Assembly (NCBI GenBank): GCA_026394435.1
Contig: JAPKYG010000061.1
Location: 1-18,773, forward strand
Length of the DNA: 18,773 nt
Direction: 5' to 3'
Origin: Methanobacteriota archaeon
GTDB taxonomy: Archaea; Thermoplasmatota; E2; DHVEG-1
Shown here: positions 1-7,438 of the stretch, piece after piece
How positions within the stretch are numbered: the stretch's first letter is position 1
Layout of the letters: the number at the start of each line of letters is the position of its first letter
Translations under genes and position numbers: made by a program
Notes under the pieces: generated by a model
The model's database searches: none
What the model was told of the DNA's origin: nothing
Seen by the model: the letters and a program-made list of their open reading frames with translations, nothing else

Positions 1-465
1 CATCTCATTAAATGCGCTCAGATTAACGTACGATGGAGGTGTATATTGATACGTCCCTTGTGCAGGTACAATCAATAATCCCATGACTCCATTCTGACTA
101 TTGAAAACAATTTTCACATCGAGAACATTCTGCTTGGTAAAATTACACGTTACATAAACTATCAGATATCCTGATTCATTCGTTAACCGAGATTTAACAA
201 TTTTTGTTATATTTCCGTTAGGTACGATAATTTGCTGTTTCCAGGTATTTTGAAACTGTTCAACAGTAATTTGTGTAGTAATTGAGCTATCGAAATAACT
301 ATAGACACCGGTATAGTTTTTATCCATTAGAAGCGTGACAATATCAATAGCTAAATCTTCTGTAGTTTTTATAGCTGGTTTTTGTTCCTGTACGCACCCA
401 GAAAACATGGTTCCCGCAAGAATCATCACAACAACCGACCTAATACAAAGCATTTTTCGTTTCAT
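1..465 (-). CDS. Secreted lipoprotein with DUF3887-like domain (partial, 3' end outside window)
   Basis: Reading the reverse strand from the ATG at 465 gives 155 open codons that run off the window. The N-terminus is a lipoprotein signal: positive residues (MKRK), a hydrophobic run, then a lipobox ending FSGC with the acceptor Cys at residue 24. A Lys/Glu/Thr-rich linker follows, then a small alpha+beta domain with the DLAIDIVTLLMDKNYTGVY pattern typical of DUF3887. That domain often precedes an alpha/beta hydrolase. The last visible residues (YTPPSYVNLSAFNEM) resemble the usual junction to the hydrolase, so the missing part may be one (inference). A GAGGG motif lies a few bases upstream of the start. 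The gene is divergent from the oxidoreductase operon, and the protein should be anchored on the outside of the cytoplasmic membrane. The lipoprotein call is firm; the domain name is from recall of the family pattern. Confidence 0.72.
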   Translation of the reverse strand, partial: MKRKMLCIRSVVVMILAGTMFSGCVQEQKPAIKTTEDLAIDIVTLLMDKNYTGVYSYFDSSITTQITVEQFQNTWKQQIIVPNGNITKIVKSRLTNESGYLIVYVTCNFTKQNVLDVKIVFNSQNGVMGLLIVPAQGTYQYTPPSYVNLSAFNEM

Positions 466-558
466 AACCCTCGCCTTTTCGAAGATATCAATAACTCAGG
501 ACGATATCGCATGGTGTTCAATAAATTTTTCATGCAATTAAAAAAAATGAATGCTGCT

Positions 559-576
559 TTTAAAAAAATTTAAAAG
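559..576 (+). promoter_or_regulatory. Possible TATA region for the lux-like operon
   Basis: The A/T-only stretch ending in ATTTAAAAG lies about 112 bases upstream of the ATG at 688 and could act as an archaeal TATA element. The surrounding DNA is AT-rich, so the assignment is weak. The rest of 466-687 holds no gene I can support. Confidence 0.25.
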
Positions 577-687
577 ATGATGAAATTTTGGTGAAAAAAA
601 AAGTGATTTTTACAAAAAACCATAGAAAACATTTAAGAGGGAGCAGTCTTTCAAGCCTTGATTGAAAATCATTCTCAGGGGGAGAAT

Positions 688-2628
688 ATGAATCTATCCG
701 ATGTACTAGAAACAACGAAAAAAGAACCCCATTGTGGGATGTGTAAGATAGATTTTCTTGGTACCGGTGTATGCCCGGCCGGTAAAAAACACGGGTTTGT
801 CGCATATTGGCCTGAGGGACGAATGGAACTTGCGAGAGCATTGGCAGAAAACGAAGTCGAACCAACGGAAACACTCATCGACATTGTAAATTCCTGTAAT
901 CTCTGTGGGATTTGCGATCGGCAATGTTATTTTATCACACAACGACGGCCAACGCAAGCCCAACAAGCATTGAAAGACTACGTCAAGACCTTAAAGCCAA
1001 ATACATTCAAACCTATCCCAGAAGATGAGATTGTAAAAGACCTTCGCTCTATTGTAGGGAACGACTGGGCAACAAATGATCCGATCATTATTGCCTCTTA
1101 TCTGCGCTCAATTATAAAGCAAAAATCCTCGGGAAATTTCTATATTGTAATGCCAAGATCAACAGAGGAAATAGTTGCAATTGTACAGCTTGCCAACAAA
1201 CATAAAATCCCATACCTCCCACGAGGGAATGGTACTTTCTTTGGAGTGGCTTTGCAAACCCTCCTCGCTGAGCTGTGTTCTATAGAACAGGGGATCATCA
1301 TTGATCTGTGGAGGATGAAAGATATTCATGTTGATCCTGGATCCTTCACTGCAACCATCGGACCAGGAATTACATCTTTTGAACTGCAAAAAGCAGCGCA
1401 CGCTCATAAGCTACGTGCAAATGTCGCAGAAGCTGAATCCTGTGTTTGTGCGAACGCTCAGAACCTCGGTATCGTTACCACATGGAGTAATACCTATGGA
1501 TGGGGAACAGACAACTTCATCGACGCGGAATTCATCGACTCAACGGGAACAATAATGCATCTGAGTGATAAGGACATACCAAACCCGTACGCCTCTGCAC
1601 AAGGTCTCTTAAGTCTGTCTCTTATTCCATCGGTGATTGTCACGCAACTGACGCTAAAACTCCATCAGATTCTTGACGATGAAGAAGCAATCTTCATCCC
1701 GTTTACCAATCTTTCCGATGCCCTAGATATGGCTCATAATCTAGCAAAGAGAAATATCGGTATTTCTTTAGCAGTCCTCTCAAGGAAATATCTCACGGAG
1801 TTTATTTCTCCCACGCATGAAATTGCAGAAGATTTCAACTACATCGCAGAAAAATATCTGAAACTCAACTACATTGTTGATGTCATCTGCGATAAATATC
1901 ACAAGAAAATTATCGAAGAGCTTGCAGAGGTCACATTTGGTCACTCTATGATAAAAAGCTTGATTCTTGGCTCATCGAAACTTGCATCCATGAAAGAGAG
2001 TAGTCTGCTAAAAATGATTGCAGAAGAGGAGGACCCGCTAAAAGCTGTCTTTGGTGGACCGATGCGGAAGCATTTCGAGAAAGGTCTTGCCGCCTCTCCA
2101 CATGAACTCGTGAAGGTCTTTGATGAGGATTTACGGGATTTCTTCGAAAAGCTTTACTCAAAACCGGAATTAACCGATCCGGTCTGGCTTCATTCCTTCC
2201 GCATTCTCCCCTGTCGCATGGAAAGAAAACATATGTGGATGTATCGCGGAGGGTACATGCCAGGGGATAAGGAAACTATCTTAAAAGTGGTCGATGCCTT
2301 GGAAAAACCTGCTGAGAAATACCATATCGAAGGAGCCTTCGGGTTCCTCAGTTACCTCGAACGTGGTAAATTAGCGCATCTAGAATATGATTACTACTAC
2401 GACCATGCCGACCCAGATGCACGTAAAAGACTGAACAAAGCTATCGTCGAATCCTGGAGAAGACAATTCGCGATTAAAGGAGTCACTCCGCTCGAGTTTA
2501 TATGCAGTAAAGGACTCCATAGGAAAGAGCATATCCTCTATCCGTTCCCAGAGGGGTTATCTGAAGAGGATCTCGTCCATTTCGAAGAACTTATAGAAAC
2601 TCTCTTCGGAGGTGAAGACGCATGGTAA
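688..2628 (+). CDS. 4Fe-4S/FAD-linked oxidoreductase (FAD_binding_4 / VAO-type)
   Basis: This 646-residue flavoprotein joins an N-terminal Fe-S module to a FAD-linked oxidase. The Fe-S part has HCGMCK with a third Cys (C16, C19, C29) and a CNLCGICDRQC cluster motif (C70, C73, C76, C80). The FAD_binding_4 domain starts near residue 150 and includes PRGNGT (179-184), the counterpart of the PRGGGT loop of glycolate oxidase GlcD and D-lactate dehydrogenases. An FAD-oxidase C-terminal cap follows (about 370-640). I chose the ATG at 688 because GGGGGAG sits 5 bases upstream; a TTG at 658 in the same frame has no well-placed site. It overlaps the next gene by 7 bases and opens the operon. Family members oxidise hydroxy acids, alcohols or related compounds and pass electrons to Fe-S partners. 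Here the substrate is unknown, but the neighbours suggest a lipid-derived alcohol or hydroxy acid (inference). Confidence 0.85.
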   Translation: MNLSDVLETTKKEPHCGMCKIDFLGTGVCPAGKKHGFVAYWPEGRMELARALAENEVEPTETLIDIVNSCNLCGICDRQCYFITQRRPTQAQQALKDYVKTLKPNTFKPIPEDEIVKDLRSIVGNDWATNDPIIIASYLRSIIKQKSSGNFYIVMPRSTEEIVAIVQLANKHKIPYLPRGNGTFFGVALQTLLAELCSIEQGIIIDLWRMKDIHVDPGSFTATIGPGITSFELQKAAHAHKLRANVAEAESCVCANAQNLGIVTTWSNTYGWGTDNFIDAEFIDSTGTIMHLSDKDIPNPYASAQGLLSLSLIPSVIVTQLTLKLHQILDDEEAIFIPFTNLSDALDMAHNLAKRNIGISLAVLSRKYLTEFISPTHEIAEDFNYIAEKYLKLNYIVDVICDKYHKKIIEELAEVTFGHSMIKSLILGSSKLASMKESSLLKMIAEEEDPLKAVFGGPMRKHFEKGLAASPHELVKVFDEDLRDFFEKLYSKPELTDPVWLHSFRILPCRMERKHMWMYRGGYMPGDKETILKVVDALEKPAEKYHIEGAFGFLSYLERGKLAHLEYDYYYDHADPDARKRLNKAIVESWRRQFAIKGVTPLEFICSKGLHRKEHILYPFPEGLSEEDLVHFEELIETLFGGEDAW

Positions 2629-3029
2629 AATATCTATCAGAAGAATGGGCTGCACAAGCCAAGAAAAAAGTCTTAGATGAGCTAGACCAGACAAAAGACC
2701 TAAAAAACATGAACGCGTCATTGTTAAATGTCGTTCAAAATGTCCCACCAGACCAAAAAACAATGTATTTCTACATCAGATTCGTTGATGGGAAACTCGA
2801 AGAGCTTCTGGCAAGCCCGGACGAATCCATAAAGCAGAAAAACGCTGAGTTCACCATCACCGGGGATTACACCACGTTCGTCCAAATCAGCAGCGGACAG
2901 ATGAGCTCAGCCATGGCGCTACTGAAGAACCGGGTGAAGATGACCGGAAATAAAATTAAGGCTTTTACCATCACAAAACCAATTGATACTTTTAATATGT
3001 GTATAAAAAAGATCGAAACTGAATATTAG
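2622..3029 (+). CDS. SCP2-type sterol/lipid carrier protein, copy 1
   Basis: This 135-residue cytosolic protein matches the SCP2 sterol-transfer fold. It has an N-terminal helix (MVKYLSEEW...), a beta sheet with YFYIRFVDGKLEEL, then the characteristic FTITGDYTTFVQISSGQMSSAMALLKNRVKM pattern, split here between the sheet edge and the C-terminal helices. The start is clear: GGAGGTGA lies 6 bases before the ATG, which overlaps the stop of the flavoprotein (ATGGTAA). SCP2 proteins bind acyl chains or acyl-CoA in a hydrophobic tunnel. Lying directly in front of a LuxE-like gene, it probably presents or shuttles the fatty acyl substrate (inference). It is paralogous to the gene at 4412-4807; both begin M-V-[KR]-[YF]-x-S-[DE]-E-W. 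No signal peptide is seen. Confidence 0.8.
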   Translation: MVKYLSEEWAAQAKKKVLDELDQTKDLKNMNASLLNVVQNVPPDQKTMYFYIRFVDGKLEELLASPDESIKQKNAEFTITGDYTTFVQISSGQMSSAMALLKNRVKMTGNKIKAFTITKPIDTFNMCIKKIETEY

Positions 3030-3048
3030 GAACTAACATTGTGAGAAT

Positions 3049-4434
3049 ATGACTCCAACAATCGGAAACCGTGATTACACGCAAAGATTAGAAAAATTTA
3101 TACCACCAAAGGCAGAGTGGACGCCTGTTGATACAGCGTTGCATGCCCCGAAAACTTTTTTTATTGATTACAAAAAGGCACACGAGTTAGTGTTTCCTGC
3201 TATCCAACATACCTTCAAACACCACTATGAAAACAACTTCCTGTATCATCGAGTCTGTGAGGTAAACGGTGTAACCCCCGATGCAGTTAAATCAGAAAAA
3301 GATTTGAAGAAAATACCATTACTTCCTGATGCTTTTTTTAAGGATTATCCTGAAGGAAAAGGTTTTTTGAACTGGTTAAAAACAATTTTCACAGGTTCAC
3401 TCCCAAAGCCAGTCTTTAAAGATGATACCCCTTCACACGATGAGGTTATTGAGGAGTTCAACAAAAAAGGCACTAGTATTATGTTTACCAGCGGTACCAG
3501 CGGTCGTTTCAGTTTCATTCCTCGCGATACCCGCTCTTGGAATCGTGTGAAGTATAGTGCTATGAAATCGTTTACTGAGTTAATGGATTATGACGCAGAT
3601 GATTCAATAATTTTATTGATCCCGGATCCTCGCCAAACAAACCTGACGATCGCAAGTCTCTTCGGTATCGCCTATGATTTGTACAACCCGGCAAATATCC
3701 ATGTTGCGTTGGACATGAAAATAACCACGCAATTTCTGAGGATGCAACGGGATGAAACAATCGGTATTTCAGAGAAAATAAAAGCTAAAGCGTTGTCTAC
3801 GATCAGCCCGTTGGTACAGCGGACATCTGACTTACGGATCATTCATTTGTTAGAGCAGATCGAGAAATCTGGTAAACGGGCGATTATCGCTGGTCCTCCG
3901 TTTTGGCTTGATCGCATTATGGAACGGATGAAAAAAGAAGGAAAATCCGTGCACTTACCAGAAAGCCAGATTCTCACCGGTGGCGGGTGGAAAGCAGAGG
4001 AGAACAAACGCACCCTGGAGGAAACATTCAGGAAGAAAGTAGAGGAGAACCTCGGCATTCCTGAACAGCGCTATCATGATGTGTATGCGATGTCTGAGTG
4101 CAGTTCAGTGTTTCTCAGCTGCGAAGGCCATTACAAGCATATTCCTCCCGTGATCGTTCCTCTTGTTCTTGATGAGGATCTAAACCCGATTGGGTATGAC
4201 CAGGTCGGGCGTTTTGCATTCATTGATCCACTACCGGAAAGCTACCCCGGTTTTATCATCACCGGTGATCGGGTGAAAATATTGGAACACTGCCCGGTTT
4301 GCAATCGAGAAGGACCCGTGCTTGATGTCGAGGTAACCCGCATTCCTGGTGTTGAAGGACGAGGATGCGCAGCGGTGATGGCTGAACTTATGCATCAGGA
4401 TGGTGAAGAACATGGTGCGTTTCCCGTCGGATGA
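3049..4434 (+). CDS. LuxE-like acyl-protein synthetase / acyl-adenylating enzyme
   Basis: This 461-residue protein belongs to the ANL adenylating superfamily and most resembles the LuxE branch. It carries the ATP-binding loop FTSGTSG (146-152), a glycine-rich GGGWK (311-315), the adenylate-binding YAMSE (346-350) and an ITGDRV near 404-409. LuxE activates a fatty acid with ATP, takes the acyl group on a C-terminal Cys and hands it to the LuxC reductase. Here C440 in GRGCAA is the best candidate acyl-accepting Cys. A CPVC pair at 415-418 could instead bind metal. The protein is longer than Vibrio LuxE (about 370) because of an N-terminal extension of roughly 90 residues. It lies 19 bases after the first SCP2 gene, with a weak GTGAG upstream, and overlaps the second SCP2 gene. 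The substrate chain cannot be told from sequence; archaea generally lack bacterial-type fatty acid synthesis, so the acid may be scavenged (inference). Confidence 0.83.
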   Translation: MTPTIGNRDYTQRLEKFIPPKAEWTPVDTALHAPKTFFIDYKKAHELVFPAIQHTFKHHYENNFLYHRVCEVNGVTPDAVKSEKDLKKIPLLPDAFFKDYPEGKGFLNWLKTIFTGSLPKPVFKDDTPSHDEVIEEFNKKGTSIMFTSGTSGRFSFIPRDTRSWNRVKYSAMKSFTELMDYDADDSIILLIPDPRQTNLTIASLFGIAYDLYNPANIHVALDMKITTQFLRMQRDETIGISEKIKAKALSTISPLVQRTSDLRIIHLLEQIEKSGKRAIIAGPPFWLDRIMERMKKEGKSVHLPESQILTGGGWKAEENKRTLEETFRKKVEENLGIPEQRYHDVYAMSECSSVFLSCEGHYKHIPPVIVPLVLDEDLNPIGYDQVGRFAFIDPLPESYPGFIITGDRVKILEHCPVCNREGPVLDVEVTRIPGVEGRGCAAVMAELMHQDGEEHGAFPVG

Positions 4435-4807
4435 ATGGATTAAAATCTTCAGAGAAGAACTCAATAACAATAAAGCCTATGAAGAAGCTGCAAAAGATTG
4501 GGAAGGGGATTTCCTTTTTGTGATTACCCCGGATGAGGATTTGAAAAAAGAAACTGTGTTTTACATTGATCTCTGGCATGGGAAATGCAGGGATGCTTAT
4601 CTTGTGAAAGGTGAAAAAAATGCGATGTTTATTTTCAAAGGGCCGTATTCCAACTGGAAGAAAGTCATCAGAAAAGAACTCGATCCCATTCGAGGGTTAA
4701 TCAGAGGATTGTTCACCGTAGAAGGTGATTCTCGGGTCATCCTTGACCAGGCCAAAGCAGCCCAAGAACTGGTGAACACCGCAAGTAAGATCCCGGTTGT
4801 CTTTTGA
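4412..4807 (+). CDS. SCP2-type sterol/lipid carrier protein, copy 2
   Basis: This 131-residue protein is a second, divergent SCP2-domain protein. I place the start at ATG 4412 rather than the in-frame ATG at 4400. GGTGAAG lies just upstream, and the resulting N-terminus MVRFPSDEW lines up residue for residue with MVKYLSEEW of the first copy. A beta-sheet core follows (FYIDLWHGKCRDAYL, then FIFKGPYSNWKKVI), with C-terminal helices ending in ASKIPVVF. It overlaps the LuxE-like gene by 23 bases and sits 11 bases before the LuxC-like gene. Each lux-type enzyme gene is therefore preceded by its own SCP2 gene, which suggests dedicated carriers for the two steps (inference). Low identity between the copies argues for old duplication or separate recruitment rather than a recent copy. 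Confidence 0.75.
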   Translation: MVRFPSDEWIKIFREELNNNKAYEEAAKDWEGDFLFVITPDEDLKKETVFYIDLWHGKCRDAYLVKGEKNAMFIFKGPYSNWKKVIRKELDPIRGLIRGLFTVEGDSRVILDQAKAAQELVNTASKIPVVF

Positions 4808-4818
4808 AGGGTAGATAC

Positions 4819-6330
4819 ATGGGAAGAACCATTGATTGTTTTTTCTGGAATCCAAACCTTGGTGTTGAAGATGGTTTAGATTTTACATATGAAGAGATCG
4901 ACAATGGCATTGCTCTTAAAAAACCGATTTTCACTATTGGCGTTCTTGAGAAAATTATTGAAGGGATAAAAAAAGCGCGACAGGCCTACCTTCTCAACCA
5001 CGACATCCCTGCGGTTCTTGATGCGATCGACAAGGTAAATGCTCTCTGGATGGACCCAGGATATGAGGGAAGAAAAATAGCTCGAGATGTTCTGCCAACA
5101 GTGACCGGTTTTTCAGTAGAAATGATTGAATCCTGGGGTTTTTATTATTTTTTCGACATCCTTAAAAAAGAAAACCTCCCTTTATTAGGGAAACTCCAAC
5201 CAAATAATTTCAGGGAGTTTTCAAAGCTCGGCGATGGCCTGGTGAAGGCCTATGGCAAATCACACATTAGTCATTCCAATTACCAGCCGGAAGTCATCGG
5301 TCATATCTGTGCAGGGAACATCCTTGGCCTTGCGGCCTTTGAAATGGTGATGGATAAACTTGTTGATGCAGCAACCTGGGTGAAAGTCGCCTCCGAAGAG
5401 CCTGTGTTTGGTGCGCTGTATGCAAAATCTATTGAGGAAGTTGATCCTGCCCTTGCGCATACGATAGCTGTCCTCCCGTTCGGAAGTGACAATAAAATGG
5501 TGCAGGAGTTTCTTTTCTCAAAATCAGATATGGTGCGAGCTACCGGGGGAGAAAACGCGCGGAAGAATCTTTCTGAGTTGGCAGAGAAATACAAGGTTCC
5601 TCTCGCTGGCCACTGGCATAAGTTTAGTTTTATTACTATCGCACGAGAGTACCTCGATGCACAAGCTCGTGAGATCGCGGAGTTAGCCTCACTTGATGTA
5701 TGTGCATGGGACCAACAAGGGTGTTTCTCTCCGCAGGAAATATTTGCTGAGACAGGGGGAAGTGTTTCACCAAAAGAATTTGCCAAGCTGCTTGCTGAGG
5801 AAATGGAGACGACATCGCGTGCCCTTCCCAAGGGTACAAATTCAGGGAAGATACAGGTATTAGACGGCTATTATCAGTATTTTACAAAGGAGATGATGGG
5901 CGAGCCAGTGAAACTCTTTCCGTCATCGACCCATCAATGGCTTGTGATCTATGACGAGAGCACCACGAATTTTGAGCCCTCTCCTTTGTTTAGAGTTATT
6001 CGAGTAAAACCAATTTCAGATATTATGGAAATCCCAAAGCGGGTCAAACCAATTGGCACTTTTTTACAGACCGTTGGCGTTGCTATCCTCCATGATCGTT
6101 TGATTCCTTTTGCGGATGCGATGGGTGAAGCAGGAGCCACCAACATTCGGACGATTAGTGGCATGACTCTGCAGAAAGCCTGGGAGCCATGGGATGGAAG
6201 GTTCCCCTTAAATGAGCTTTTTGAGCATGATGCTGTCCACTGGGTGAGTATTGACACAAGAGATATTGCAACAGAGATAAAAACTGCTCTCCAGCGGAAA
6301 CGATCAATTGTTAATCAGCGTCTCTCGTAG
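4819..6330 (+). CDS. LuxC-like acyl-CoA/acyl-protein reductase
   Basis: This 503-residue protein matches LuxC fatty acid reductases, members of the aldehyde dehydrogenase superfamily that reduce an enzyme-bound acyl group to an aldehyde with NADPH. The diagnostic stretch CAWDQQGCFSPQ is at 295-306; by analogy with ALDH enzymes the Cys after DQQ (C302) is the likely acyl-thioester nucleophile. The Rossmann part shows GHICAGNILGLA (161-172), equivalent to the cofactor-binding PGN segment of the family. I start at ATG 4819 with GGGT upstream; a TTG at 4804 would overlap the SCP2 stop. It ends the operon, followed by a T-rich palindrome. No luxA/luxB luciferase or luxD thioesterase lies in the window, so light production is not suggested. 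With LuxE it forms the minimal pair for turning fatty acids into fatty aldehydes. Confidence 0.87.
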   Translation: MGRTIDCFFWNPNLGVEDGLDFTYEEIDNGIALKKPIFTIGVLEKIIEGIKKARQAYLLNHDIPAVLDAIDKVNALWMDPGYEGRKIARDVLPTVTGFSVEMIESWGFYYFFDILKKENLPLLGKLQPNNFREFSKLGDGLVKAYGKSHISHSNYQPEVIGHICAGNILGLAAFEMVMDKLVDAATWVKVASEEPVFGALYAKSIEEVDPALAHTIAVLPFGSDNKMVQEFLFSKSDMVRATGGENARKNLSELAEKYKVPLAGHWHKFSFITIAREYLDAQAREIAELASLDVCAWDQQGCFSPQEIFAETGGSVSPKEFAKLLAEEMETTSRALPKGTNSGKIQVLDGYYQYFTKEMMGEPVKLFPSSTHQWLVIYDESTTNFEPSPLFRVIRVKPISDIMEIPKRVKPIGTFLQTVGVAILHDRLIPFADAMGEAGATNIRTISGMTLQKAWEPWDGRFPLNELFEHDAVHWVSIDTRDIATEIKTALQRKRSIVNQRLS

Positions 6331-6364
6331 AAGAAGACCCCGAAAAAATAACATTCTCCCTCAC

Positions 6365-6382
6365 TTCTTTTTTAAAAAAGAA
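6365..6382 (+). terminator. T-rich palindromic terminator candidate for the lux-like operon
   Basis: An 18-base perfect palindrome, TTC followed by six T, six A and GAA, lies 35 bases after the LuxC-like stop. Further T-runs follow at about 6391-6395 and 6404-6409. Archaeal RNA polymerase stops at oligo-T on the coding strand, so this is a plausible end of the operon transcript. Confidence 0.45.
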
Positions 6383-6417
6383 AAATAGGCTTTTCTCTAT
6401 AAAATTTTTTAAGGTTG

Positions 6418-6490
6418 GGGGTCTAGTTTTTTCAAGTCTGGGAGGTAAGAAAAGAAATAAAAACTTTTCTCACAAAAAACGCTAGACCCC
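6418..6490 (+). ncRNA. Nested stem-loop: possible small structured RNA or regulatory element
   Basis: A long imperfect inverted repeat sits in the 409-base gap between the LuxC-like and DUF116 genes. The outer arms GGGGTCTAG (6418-6426) and CTAGACCCC (6482-6490) pair perfectly. They continue inward as TTTTTT (6427-6432) with AAAAAA (6474-6479), leaving a two-base CG bulge on the 3' side. A purine-rich 12-base side loop (6433-6444) follows on the 5' side only. The inner hairpin GTAAGAAAAG (6445-6454) with CTTTTCTCAC (6464-6473) pairs at 9 of 10 positions around an A-rich 9-base loop. A CTATAAAATT box at about 6396-6405 lies roughly 20 bases upstream and could be its own TATA element. No U-run follows, so it is not a classical intrinsic terminator. 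It has no ACA or C/D boxes where archaeal guide RNAs would need them. The strand is assumed, because the repeat folds either way. Confidence 0.4.
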
Positions 6491-6739
6491 TATAAAGCTA
6501 TTGAATACAAATTGAAAAAACCTTCGTAACAAAAAAAATGATCGTCCTAATTCTCTAATGAATGAAAGATGTACTATAACGTACACCAAAATTCTCTTAT
6601 AGTTCATACATATTCCTGACTCATCTGTCACATAGAAACATTTAAATTATAGTAATATAATAATATAATGTAACAATATATATCGAGATGGGGAGCAGCC
6701 TTGTAATAAGCTTCCAAAAAAAACCAAGGGGATGAAACC
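6491..6739. other. Intergenic leader region of the DUF116 gene
   Basis: No ORF with a plausible start lies here. The region is very AT-rich; candidate TATA elements are TTTAAATTA near 6641 and CAATATATATCG near 6674. A weak hairpin GGGAGC (6691-6696) with GCTTCC (6710-6715) can form in the leader, just before the ribosome binding site GGGGATGA. Confidence 0.3.
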
Positions 6740-7438
6740 ATGTCTTATGCTTTTACCTTTGATCTGTCAAAACTCTCTCAAACCATATTCAAAGATATCG
6801 CAAAGATATCTGAAAAGGATAAACTTAATGAGAAACTCGCGGCCATGGCACGCAACCTTGTCAACAAATTTAACGTCGACAAACATACGGGACTACCCAT
6901 CAGCGATTCTATCACCGTTATCGAAGATCTTATCAACGTCAACATGAAAAACAGCCTTCAAAAAGAACAATTTCTTCAAACACAAAAAAGAGCACTGTTT
7001 CTCCCGCACTGCTGCAGAAAATACATGGACTCACGCTGTCATGCCACCTTTGACACCACCACCTCCTCATACACCTGCAATCATTGTTCCACCGATTGTC
7101 TAGTTCATCAAGCGACTGTTCTATCAGTGCAGCGGAATTATGATATCTATGTGCTCCCGGGTGCATCTTGTGTCAGAAAAATATTCCAGAAAAAACACTA
7201 TGAAGGCGTCGTCGGGGTCGCCTGCACCGATGAATTAAAACTGGCATCCACCATCCTTGAACAACATAACATCCATGCACAAGGAATCCCTCTCATTAAA
7301 AACGGCTGCTCAGAAACACGATTCGACTTTGAGACCTTAGAACAAATACTTACCTATAATGGAAAAAACTCCCCGGGGCAGCAAGATCCAACCAAAGCAC
7401 CATCCAACGCACCGCAGCCACAGGGCGCACTTATGTAA
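6740..7438 (+). CDS. DUF116 family cysteine-rich protein
   Basis: This 232-residue protein matches DUF116. It has LPHCCRKYMDSRCHA (88-102), then a CNHCSTDC cluster (C113, C116, C120), a YVLPGASC segment (137-144), VVGVACTDEL (157-166) and IPLIKNGC near 192-199. The spacing of these cysteines is the family hallmark and suggests an Fe-S or zinc site. DUF116 proteins have no settled biochemical role. The N-terminal 85 residues are helical, and the C-terminal 25 residues are a Pro/Gln/Asn-rich tail unlike the core. The start ATG 6740 follows GGGGATGA by 5 bases. It appears to be transcribed alone. Its last codons overlap the stop of the convergent YHS gene by 8 bases. Confidence 0.78.
   Translation: MSYAFTFDLSKLSQTIFKDIAKISEKDKLNEKLAAMARNLVNKFNVDKHTGLPISDSITVIEDLINVNMKNSLQKEQFLQTQKRALFLPHCCRKYMDSRCHATFDTTTSSYTCNHCSTDCLVHQATVLSVQRNYDIYVLPGASCVRKIFQKKHYEGVVGVACTDELKLASTILEQHNIHAQGIPLIKNGCSETRFDFETLEQILTYNGKNSPGQQDPTKAPSNAPQPQGALM

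Noticed and set aside
658..687. TTG start extending the Fe-S flavoprotein by ten residues
   Set aside because: No well-spaced ribosome site for the TTG, whereas GGGGGAG is ideally placed for ATG 688 and the added residues are not family-like.
5301..5831. 176-codon open frame on the minus strand inside the LuxC-like gene
   Set aside because: The opposite frame encodes a clear family protein; the antisense translation is Ser/Ala-rich with no recognisable motif.
4804..6330. Bioluminescence operon
   Set aside because: LuxC and LuxE homologues are present, but no luxA, luxB or luxD is in the window; LuxCE alone does not imply light emission.
6418..6490. Intrinsic terminator or guide RNA explanation for the stem-loop
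   Set aside because: No U-run follows the stem, and no ACA or C/D boxes are placed as an H/ACA or C/D guide RNA would require.
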